This document shows, in pieces, positions 1-5,343 of a stretch of 5,343 nucleotides of DNA. Origin of the DNA: an uncultured Lachnospiraceae bacterium (GTDB lineage: Bacteria > Bacillota > Clostridia > Lachnospirales > Lachnospiraceae). The stretch spans positions 1 to 5,343 of the forward strand of contig CALGGH010000155.1 in the NCBI GenBank assembly GCA_937916415.1, read 5' to 3'. Numbering within the stretch: the stretch's first letter is position 1; each line of letters opens with the position of its first letter. Below the pieces are notes generated by a model. It was not told the origin of the DNA, did no database searches, and saw nothing but the letters and a program-made list of their open reading frames with translations. Made by a program: the position numbers and the translations under genes.

Positions 1-2026
1 GAACGAACCGGTCAATAATCCCGTCACAGCCTTCAACTTCGTGTTGGAGGTTGAGGGCTTGTATTTCCTGGCATGCAAGAGCGTGCACGTGTTCAATAAG
101 GAAAATGAATACGAGTACATCCGCGAGGGCGGAGTGAACGATTACGTACACATGAGGCGCAAGCCGGTATCCAAGCCCTTTACCTTTCAGGTGGAGCGTT
201 ACGTGGGTACCGAGAGGTTCCTTGATCCCCTGGCCAACGGTACCGAGCTGATCCTGCCCGTGATGCTCTACGTCTACCGGCACAAGGCCAGGAGCAACTT
301 GAACAACGCGGCTCCCGCATGGCCCGCTCGCATATATACTTTTACGGGCTGCGTAGTCACGGCCAAGGAATACGGCGAACTGAATTCGGAGAAGAGCGGC
401 ATACTCACCGAGACCACCACCATCGCTTACCGTGAACTGGTGGTAGTGACCAATCCCTTCGAGGCAAGCTCCGAGAATCCGAGACTTGAAAAATTTGAAA
501 AGGATACCAGGCCGAAGCATGCCAACGCTACCAACTTTACCAGCGATAACTTCTACGAAAACGAAGAAAAGGCTGATGAGAACGGCATCATTCATTTGAA
601 GAGGAAGGCCAATGCAAAGGATCCGCTCATTAAGGCACCCAAGACCTGGGATGACATGAGGTCTGATCCGGCTCCGGCGCATGCCAGGCCTGACAGTTAT
701 AACGCAGGCAAGGCCTCCTATAAAATTGGCGAGGCCGACGAGTACGGCATTGCCCACATGGAGAGGCAGGATGACGGCGGACATCTGACCAAGAAGGCAC
801 CCAGGTATAAGTCATATAATGATTCACAGGATCCCGTGTATGCGGACTCCCGCAGTTACAATGCCGGCAAGGATGCCTACGGCCAGGTTACTGACGCAGG
901 CAGCGGACAGGAGGTCTTCGGCAGGCAGGATGACGGCGGCAAGCTGACCAAGTCCCGTGAGAAATTCGGAGGTACCACGCCCAAGTGGGCGGATAAGACA
1001 GCTACGACCGGAGACGCCGCCATGTATACAGTGGAGCCGGATGAAGACGGCATACCTCACATGACGCGAGCCGACGACGGCGTGACGGTTACCAAGAGAA
1101 GGGACAAATACGGTGGAGTCGAACCCAAATGGGCTGACGACAGGGCCACGACCGGTGATGCCGGCCTGTATACGTACAAAACGGATGAAGACGGCTTTAC
1201 ACGCATGAGGCGTGCCGATGATGAAGGAACGTATACTAAGCCAAGGGAAAAGTTCGGAGGAACTACGCCCAAGTGGGCAGATGCCAAGGCTATGTCCGGA
1301 GATGGCGACCTGTACACTCAGGAGGCGGATGAAGACGGCACACAGCGCATGGTACGTGCCGGTGATGAGGGCAAGTTCACCAAGAAGCGCCGCAAGTATG
1401 CCGATTATCTGAGTGATAAGGCTCCCCAGTGGGCAAGCAAGGCCAAAAACGACGATACCAGGCCCGAGGAAAAGAAAAAATGGGACATTAAGGAAAACAA
1501 GACTGATCCCAAGCCTGCACATTCCACGCCTTCCTCCGTTGATTCATCGAAGCCCGAGGTAAAGGGGCCGTGGGACATCAAGAGTCCCGAAGCAGGGAAG
1601 AGCGCCGCGGTCTCGCCCAATGACTCAGCCAAGCCTGAAACCAAGGGTCCCTGGAACGTCAAGAGTCCGGATGCGGACAGGAATGCCAGGCAGTCACCCA
1701 ATGACTCGCAGAAGCCCGAGCAGAGAGGCCCCTGGAACGTTAACAGTCCTGACGCCAACGTAAGCGCTGCCAAGTCGCCGCAGGATGGTACGTCTCCGGA
1801 GCAGAAGGGTCCATGGAACATAGGCAGTCCTGAGACGAACAGGAATGCGGCGCAGGCGATGGGAGGCGTAGCAGAGGTTCAGGAAGCCTGGGATTTCGGC
1901 GCTAACGTAAGCGATCCTACGACCAAATATGCTTCCTCATCGCCCAAGGATAAGGAGAAGTCCCAGTTCGCCAGCACGTGGCCGCCCACCAGAAGGGCAC
2001 TCATGTCACAGAACAAGGACGAGTAA
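1..2026 (+). CDS. gp19-type CIS/phage inner tube protein with ~520-residue repeat tail (5' partial)
   Basis: Probable inner-tube subunit, the hexamer-forming protein that lines the contractile sheath. The frame is open to the left edge (first full codon at 2), so the GTG at 41 is not the true start: the 13 codons before it read NEPVNNPVTAFNF, which is the usual N-terminal beta strand of the fold. Base 1 is G and could be the last base of an ATG, but this cannot be confirmed. Counting from 41, residues 1-140 carry the domain: EVEGLYF, then YIREGGVNDYVH at 26-37 (the family's REGG-N motif), KPFTFQVERYV, and a final strand near IAYRELVVV. Family members are usually about 140-170 residues, so the domain is complete by ~460. 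The remaining ~520 residues are polar, charged and proline-rich with two repeat arrays, no membrane segment and no recognised enzyme domain. The fold assignment is strong; the tail's role is unknown. A specialised minor tube or initiator subunit (Afp5-like) is more likely than the bulk tube. Confidence 0.82.
   Translation, partial: NEPVNNPVTAFNFVLEVEGLYFLACKSVHVFNKENEYEYIREGGVNDYVHMRRKPVSKPFTFQVERYVGTERFLDPLANGTELILPVMLYVYRHKARSNLNNAAPAWPARIYTFTGCVVTAKEYGELNSEKSGILTETTTIAYRELVVVTNPFEASSENPRLEKFEKDTRPKHANATNFTSDNFYENEEKADENGIIHLKRKANAKDPLIKAPKTWDDMRSDPAPAHARPDSYNAGKASYKIGEADEYGIAHMERQDDGGHLTKKAPRYKSYNDSQDPVYADSRSYNAGKDAYGQVTDAGSGQEVFGRQDDGGKLTKSREKFGGTTPKWADKTATTGDAAMYTVEPDEDGIPHMTRADDGVTVTKRRDKYGGVEPKWADDRATTGDAGLYTYKTDEDGFTRMRRADDEGTYTKPREKFGGTTPKWADAKAMSGDGDLYTQEADEDGTQRMVRAGDEGKFTKKRRKYADYLSDKAPQWASKAKNDDTRPEEKKKWDIKENKTDPKPAHSTPSSVDSSKPEVKGPWDIKSPEAGKSAAVSPNDSAKPETKGPWNVKSPDADRNARQSPNDSQKPEQRGPWNVNSPDANVSAAKSPQDGTSPEQKGPWNIGSPETNRNAAQAMGGVAEVQEAWDFGANVSDPTTKYASSSPKDKEKSQFASTWPPTRRALMSQNKDE
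524..1441 (+). repeat. Coding repeat array A: six units of ~48-55 residues
   Basis: Six in-frame protein repeats in the tail of the tube gene. Units run 524-688 (55 aa), 689-847 (53), 848-997 (50), 998-1141 (48), 1142-1285 (48) and 1286-1441 (52). The best-conserved units share ATTGDA-LYT, then DEDG, a basic-Met-x-Arg turn, RADD-G, TK-R-K(F/Y)GG and a closing PKWAD. Units 1 and 2 are the most diverged: they keep the D-E-x-G-I-x-H core (ADENGIIHL, ADEYGIAHM) and a Lys-rich middle, and unit 1 has TWDD instead of KWAD. Unit 3 lacks the DEDG core (it reads TDAGSGQEVFG) but keeps RQDDGG-LTK and PKWAD. Divergence therefore falls from the N-terminal to the middle units, as expected for expansion by duplication within the array. 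Repeat boundaries are my choice by alignment by eye. Confidence 0.88.
1451..1951 (+). repeat. Coding repeat array B: 27-residue KPE-KGPWN-SP units
   Basis: A second, unrelated repeat family downstream of array A in the same protein. Four near-perfect 27-residue (81-base) units occupy 1544-1624, 1625-1705, 1706-1786 and 1787-1867. The shared pattern is KPE-KGPW(N/D)(I/V)--SP followed by a variable Ala/Asn stretch and SPND; unit 4 has SPE in place of KPE and ends in AMGG. A degenerate 31-residue unit precedes them (1451-1543, PEEKKKWDIK) and another follows (1868-1951, VQEAWDFG ending SSPKD). The Trp is kept in all six. After the array a short non-repeat end follows (ASTWPPTRRALM and an acidic/basic tip). 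Proline, serine and charge dominate, so the segment is expected to be extended, not globular. Confidence 0.88.
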
Positions 2027-2082
2027 ACATTGAACTGCAGGCAGAGGCGGCCGGATTTATTCCGACACCGAAATTATAAGTT

Positions 2083-2087
2083 GAGAG
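2083..2087 (+). promoter_or_regulatory. Weak ribosome-binding site before the coiled-coil gene
   Basis: GAGAG lies seven bases before the ATG at 2095. It is a poor match to the anti-Shine-Dalgarno sequence, weaker than the sites of the next two genes. The start is nevertheless well fixed, because an in-frame TAA at 2077-2079 leaves no ATG, GTG or TTG in frame before 2095. The 68 bases between the tube stop and this start show no clear promoter or terminator. Confidence 0.45.
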
Positions 2088-2094
2088 CAGACGC

Positions 2095-4185
2095 ATGCTG
2101 ACGGTCAAGGCACCGATCGAGATAACGGCAAGAACTGAATACGTGGCTGACGCTGAAGCCTTTTATCATCGCATCAGGGGCAATTATTCACTCATGGAAG
2201 CCCACGTCGATGCCGAGGACCTGCTGCACGTCAGCGCCACCCCTCCCGAGATATACGTGCAGGAGGGAACGGCCATGACCAGCCTCATACAGTCTGAGGT
2301 GCGCAACGAGAACAACCTGCAGAAGGTGGAGATATTAAACAACCTGATGAACCGGATCGTCGTGTCGGCAGATGCCCACCTGACTTATCAGGACCGGGTG
2401 TTCATCACGGACACGCTCTACAAGCTGGGCATCAGGGACGAGCGCAGGTTCATGAACGCCTTCTACCGGATGGCGGAGGAGACTCATAATACCAATACCC
2501 TGATAGACCTCTACATGAGCAACGGGGAGAGGCTGAAAGAAGCCATCGAGACCATAGAGGAACGTCAGAGGACGCAGGTGCGCACGGAGGAAGTCCGCGA
2601 GGGTGAGACCGGGGAGAACTACCTGTATCAGTCCATCATGAACAGGCTGATGACCGGTGCCGTGTACCAGATAGTGTCCAACTTTAACCGGACGACGGAG
2701 GCAAACTCCATAGAGCAAAGGGAGTACGTCCTGTCAAACCAGTCCTACGTGGCACAGCACGTTCTGCTGTCGATGCTCAGGGACAATGCCGGGGTATCGG
2801 GGCAAAACCTGACGTACTTAAATACCAACATATATGAGGAAGACCTGGAGCAGTCTGCCACTGACGTGACACACGTCAGAAATGAGATCACGGCGGCGGT
2901 GCTCATGGACATGCTGCAGAACGTCTATCACGCCGGATATGACAGGTTCGTGAACAACTCCGAGACCTATTACAGGTTTGAAGACGTCTTCTACGGATCC
3001 TCGGTTCAGACGCTGCAGCGTCTGGTAAGGATGACAGGCAGCACGGAGGTGACGAATGCCACGAACGTGCAATACCTCACCGAGGCAAACCAGCTGTCCG
3101 CACAGGAGATCACGCTGCTTGAGAGTTTTAGCGACAACACGGAACTCGTGGAGATGCTGAACTCATACAGCGAAAATCCGGAGACATACATTGAAAACAG
3201 GATATCTGAAAGGGTTCGTCCCGGTGAGAACGCTTATGCTCCTGCCGAGACGATCGTCCCGGAAAATCCCGAAGAGCCGGAAGAGTCCGGTACGGAGGGA
3301 GAAGAATCCGGCGACCTGACGCACCTGACTCAGACGGATCAGGTGTCGGAAGAGGACATAAGGCGCCTGCAGGAAACCGTAAATGCGCTGAACGTACAGA
3401 ATGAACAGCGCAGGCAGGTCTTCATGGAGACGCTGGAGAAGGTCAGGTCAAGGGTCGCCCGCGACAACGGCCCCACCGGCATGGAGCGTACCAGACGGGA
3501 CGGAGTCCTGGCGCTGACGTCTCCCGAGGAGCTGCGTGAGAAGCTGATCGAGCAGGAAGCGGCCGTTGACAGGAGGGACCGTGAGATACTCATGGAACTT
3601 GCCATGGCTCTGCCGGGCGAGTCGGCGACGATATACCAGATGCTCAATCAGTATCAGATGGGCGATCAGGAGGTCATCAACAAAAATTACGTACGTCCGG
3701 CCAGCCAGGGTGAACTGATGTATGACATCAGGCAGGCGGAGATAGAGGCGGCGGCAGCCGCATCGGAGAGGGCCGCAAAGGCCGTCGAACAAGCTGAGAT
3801 GCTCAATGCCACCATCGAAAGGGCAGGCAGGGGCGAAGGCCGGCAGGCTCAGAAGAGGCCGAAGGATTATAAGGCCATCCCCACGGTCCATCGCTCCACC
3901 GAGACGATATCCGAAGAGGAGATAGCTGAGCAGCTGCAGATCCTGCGCCAGGACATGTCCAGGCAGATCAGGCATGAGGTAAGTCAGGAATCGGTCATCG
4001 AGAGCAGATCCTCCAGGACGACACAGGTCGTCAATCAGGTGAGCGAGCAGCAGACCCTGAATGAAAGACAGATCAGGCAGATGATAGACGCCGGCATCAA
4101 GGATCAGGTGTCGACGATAAGCAATCAGGTTTTCCGCAAGCTGGAGACGCAGATGCGGAATGAAAAGATAAGGAGAGGCTACTGA
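2095..4185 (+). CDS. Large helical/coiled-coil protein of unknown family in a CIS cluster
   Basis: I do not recognise this 696-residue protein. Residues 1-60 are mixed and start with a short strand-like segment (TVKAPIEITART). Residues ~60-370 look mostly helical and soluble, with many Tyr, Asn and Glu. Residues ~372-420 form an acidic, Pro/Glu/Gly-rich linker (EEPEESGTEGEESGD). From ~415 to the end the sequence is strongly helical, Gln/Glu/Arg-rich and coiled-coil-like, including an Ala-rich helix at ~548-565 and a last segment with hydrophobic residues spaced 4-3-4 (I668, V672, I675, V679). There is no signal peptide, membrane segment or catalytic motif. It sits between the tube and adaptor genes, where Afp/PVC clusters have the tiny Afp6, and is roughly ten times longer. 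Its stop overlaps the next start, so co-expression is likely. It may be a structural or assembly part of the tail/baseplate; tape-measure function cannot be excluded but is not supported by position. The existence of the gene is very likely, its function open. Confidence 0.88.
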   Translation: MLTVKAPIEITARTEYVADAEAFYHRIRGNYSLMEAHVDAEDLLHVSATPPEIYVQEGTAMTSLIQSEVRNENNLQKVEILNNLMNRIVVSADAHLTYQDRVFITDTLYKLGIRDERRFMNAFYRMAEETHNTNTLIDLYMSNGERLKEAIETIEERQRTQVRTEEVREGETGENYLYQSIMNRLMTGAVYQIVSNFNRTTEANSIEQREYVLSNQSYVAQHVLLSMLRDNAGVSGQNLTYLNTNIYEEDLEQSATDVTHVRNEITAAVLMDMLQNVYHAGYDRFVNNSETYYRFEDVFYGSSVQTLQRLVRMTGSTEVTNATNVQYLTEANQLSAQEITLLESFSDNTELVEMLNSYSENPETYIENRISERVRPGENAYAPAETIVPENPEEPEESGTEGEESGDLTHLTQTDQVSEEDIRRLQETVNALNVQNEQRRQVFMETLEKVRSRVARDNGPTGMERTRRDGVLALTSPEELREKLIEQEAAVDRRDREILMELAMALPGESATIYQMLNQYQMGDQEVINKNYVRPASQGELMYDIRQAEIEAAAAASERAAKAVEQAEMLNATIERAGRGEGRQAQKRPKDYKAIPTVHRSTETISEEEIAEQLQILRQDMSRQIRHEVSQESVIESRSSRTTQVVNQVSEQQTLNERQIRQMIDAGIKDQVSTISNQVFRKLETQMRNEKIRRGY

Positions 4186-4187
4186 TG
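4170..4187 (+). promoter_or_regulatory. Ribosome-binding site and TGATG stop/start overlap
   Basis: AAGGAG at 4170-4175 lies inside the last codons of the coiled-coil gene, nine bases before the ATG at 4185. The TGA stop (4183-4185) and ATG start (4185-4187) share one base. This arrangement normally gives translational coupling, so the coiled-coil protein and the adaptor are probably made in linked amounts. Confidence 0.8.
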
Positions 4188-5090
4188 GGATTTGGTGATG
4201 CCTTTGGCAATCTGGGAAGCAGCGTTAAGGGAATGTTTACGGACGGAGCGGGAGAAAAAGCCCTGCTCTTCATTCCCAACCCCAGTTATTATGAGACGTT
4301 TACGACGGATAATGCGGCACTCAATTCCGCGGCGGATGAGCTGGAAAAGGACCTGCTTAAGAGGGCCCATCAGAGAATGTCGGCGGCGACCATAAAGAGC
4401 ACGCTTGGAAGCGGACTTAAAAGCTTCGGCCAGGTTTTCGTGCCGGGGTCGAACAGTCCGGATCACGTGGGTGAGATTTATTCCGAAAACGATAATTTCA
4501 TCAAGGTGCAGGTTCAGTATAATCCGGCATCCATCAGGATGGACTCCCTGAACGGTAAGTCACAGAAGATGTCCGGCAGCGACGAGGCTTCCAGGATGCT
4601 TCAGAAAAAGGAATTCGTGGGCAGGACCAAGCTTTCCTTTGACCTGATCTTTGATGACGTGGATCTTACGGATTCGTTCATGCTCCAGGAGCTCACAAGC
4701 GCTAACGTGACCAAGGGGCTTAACAAGGTGGGATCGATGTATTCTCACGGGGGCAATACCTACAGCGTGACGGCCAAGATGGAAGCGATGCTTTCACTGC
4801 TGTCGATGACCGCCAGCCAGCAGGTGCTGTTCTTCTGGGGCAAAATGAGCTTTCGCGGGATGGTGACGGGCGTCAACAACACTTACATGATGTTTAACAC
4901 CAACGGCAACCCTGTCAGGGGCAAGATGCACCTGGACATCACGCAGGACAACAAGGATTCCGACAAGTTTGAGTACGCCAATACCCAGTGGGAGGAATCC
5001 TTTAAGTCGGTATTTGGAAGCAATGACGGGAGCTATGCCGGACAGAGCGCACTGTCCGCAATCACGAACAACGCTTTATTGAACTTTTAG
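4185..5090 (+). CDS. CIS tube/baseplate adaptor, Afp7/PVC7-like, without a visible LysM domain
   Basis: Probable adaptor that joins the tube to the spike/hub in the baseplate of a contractile injection system. The family pattern is visible in order: QYNP at 111-114 (the NP turn typical of the domain's first strand), KLSFDLIFDDVD at 149-160, QQVLFFWGKMSFRGMV at 212-227 (the hydrophobic-WG---F-G strand pair) and YMMFNTNGNPVRGKM at 234-248 (the Y-x-F---G-PVR signature). These match the CIS tube protein domain as I know it from Afp7/PVC7. The protein is 301 residues. About 100 residues precede the domain (Gly-rich start, an IPNPSYYETF segment, then a helical part), and the ~45 residues after it are polar without a LysM pattern. 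The start is fixed by AAGGAG and by overlap with the upstream stop. No membrane segment is seen. Neighbouring a gp19-type tube gene strongly supports the role. Confidence 0.82.
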   Translation: MGFGDAFGNLGSSVKGMFTDGAGEKALLFIPNPSYYETFTTDNAALNSAADELEKDLLKRAHQRMSAATIKSTLGSGLKSFGQVFVPGSNSPDHVGEIYSENDNFIKVQVQYNPASIRMDSLNGKSQKMSGSDEASRMLQKKEFVGRTKLSFDLIFDDVDLTDSFMLQELTSANVTKGLNKVGSMYSHGGNTYSVTAKMEAMLSLLSMTASQQVLFFWGKMSFRGMVTGVNNTYMMFNTNGNPVRGKMHLDITQDNKDSDKFEYANTQWEESFKSVFGSNDGSYAGQSALSAITNNALLNF

Positions 5091-5091
5091 T

Positions 5092-5096
5092 GAGGT
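5092..5096 (+). promoter_or_regulatory. Ribosome-binding site of the fourth gene
   Basis: GAGGT is placed six bases before the ATG at 5103 and begins just after the TAG stop (5088-5090) of the adaptor gene. The sequence and spacing support 5103 as the true start of the gene that runs off the right edge. Confidence 0.75.
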
Positions 5097-5102
5097 AACT
5101 GC

Positions 5103-5343
5103 ATGCCTACAGGTATACAAGGACAGGGCTTAAACGGATCCAATCAGCTGGGCGTGGCCGGATTTGGAAGCGGAGCGCTTGCCAGGGTTAAGGGTGCGCT
5201 TGGCACCGCGGCTACCGCGGTCGGCAGATCGATCAAGCAGACGCTGGGAGTGGTCGACAAGGCCGTCATCGAGGTCGCTGATTTTTCGCTTTTCTTGGTC
5301 CAGATAAAGGCCAAGCTTACCAAGGGCAGCCTTCGCGAGCGCC
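5103..5343 (+). CDS. N-terminal fragment of a CIS protein, possibly the spike/hub (3' partial)
   Basis: Only the first 80 codons are present; the frame is still open at the edge. It starts with a Gly/Asn-rich segment (MPTGIQGQGLNGSNQLG), continues with an Ala/Gly/Lys-rich stretch that could form an amphipathic helix (residues ~24-52) and enters a hydrophobic strand-like part (ADFSLFLVQIKAKL, ~58-71). No diagnostic domain lies within these residues. The call rests on position: in Afp/PVC clusters the gene directly after the adaptor is the VgrG-like spike (Afp8), and a beta strand starting near residue 58 would suit the first hub domain after an extension. It could equally be another baseplate protein. 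The gene itself is well supported by ribosome-binding site, spacing and codon use like its neighbours; the function is a guess. Confidence 0.6.
   Translation, partial: MPTGIQGQGLNGSNQLGVAGFGSGALARVKGALGTAATAVGRSIKQTLGVVDKAVIEVADFSLFLVQIKAKLTKGSLRER

Noticed and set aside
41..43. GTG at 41 as the start of the tube gene
   Set aside because: The frame is open to the left edge and the codons before it (NPVTAFNF) match the usual first strand of the tube fold. No clear ribosome-binding site precedes the GTG.
824..1522. 232-codon open frame on the - strand
   Set aside because: It lies entirely opposite the repeat array of the tube gene and is itself repetitive for that reason. Codon bias of the + strand keeps it open; there is no ribosome-binding site or family match.
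1405..1821. 138-codon open frame on the - strand
   Set aside because: Mirror of array B; its repeated GPL-SG pattern is only the reverse reading of the 81-base units.
524..1951. CRISPR or DNA-level tandem repeat
   Set aside because: The repeats are protein repeats in one reading frame with synonymous differences; there are no identical short DNA repeats separated by unique spacers.
461..2026. Toxin or effector domain at the end of the tube protein
   Set aside because: The tail is low-complexity repeats with no catalytic motif, no globular segment and no adjacent immunity-type gene, so an evolved-effector call is not supported by sequence.
2050..2070. Possible hairpin between the tube and coiled-coil genes
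   Set aside because: CGGA-TTTAT-TCCG gives only a four-pair stem, extended poorly by mismatched bases, and no T-run follows. It does not support a terminator.
2030..2079. Possible promoter in the 68-base gap (TTGAAC and a TTATAA element)
   Set aside because: The two elements are 38 bases apart, far beyond the usual 16-18, and no -35-like sequence lies at the right distance from the AT-rich element.
3448..3975. 175-codon open frame on the - strand
   Set aside because: Opposite the coiled-coil gene, which has consistent composition and codon use across this stretch. No supporting start signal or recognisable protein.
2095..4185. Tape-measure protein for the coiled-coil gene
   Set aside because: Tape measures in eCIS lie late in the cluster, after the baseplate genes, and phage ones usually have hydrophobic helices. 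This protein has none and sits between tube and adaptor. Not excluded, but unsupported.

Overview
This window holds part of a contractile injection system (CIS) or contractile-tail gene cluster. All four coding regions are on the + strand and closely spaced: a gp19-type inner-tube protein with a very long repeat tail (entering from the left edge, ending at 2026), a 696-residue helical/coiled-coil protein of unknown family (2095-4185), a CIS tube/baseplate adaptor of the Afp7/PVC7 type (4185-5090), and the first 80 codons of a fourth gene (5103 to the right edge), which lies where the spike/hub gene normally follows. No capsid, portal, terminase, integrase, transposase, RNA gene or CRISPR array is visible. 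That fits an extracellular CIS or tailocin better than a complete phage, but the window is too short to decide.

Layout. The first ~460 bases encode a compact tube domain. Bases ~461-2026 then encode about 520 residues of charged, apparently disordered sequence, made of two different repeat families in series: six units of about 48-55 residues (524-1688 region detail: units run 524-1441), then a 27-residue family (1544-1867, with degenerate flanking units). A 68-base gap with a weak ribosome-binding site leads to the coiled-coil gene. Its stop overlaps the start of the adaptor gene by one base (TGATG), and a 12-base gap with a good ribosome-binding site leads to the fourth gene. No convincing promoter or terminator lies between the genes, so they are probably one transcript that starts upstream.

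How the genes may work together. In Afp/PVC-type clusters the order is tube (Afp5), a small protein (Afp6), adaptor (Afp7), spike (Afp8). The same order of roles is seen here, but the tube has a large repeat tail, the Afp6 position holds a protein roughly ten times longer than Afp6, and the adaptor has an N-terminal extension and no visible LysM domain. The unusual biology in this window is therefore the pair of large, lineage-specific additions to the tube/baseplate module.

Organism. GC content is moderate, a little above half, and arginine is very often AGG. Strong GGAG/GAGG ribosome-binding sites precede two genes. This is compatible with a moderate-GC anaerobe such as a clostridial bacterium, but the sequence does not settle the phylum and I hold that only weakly.
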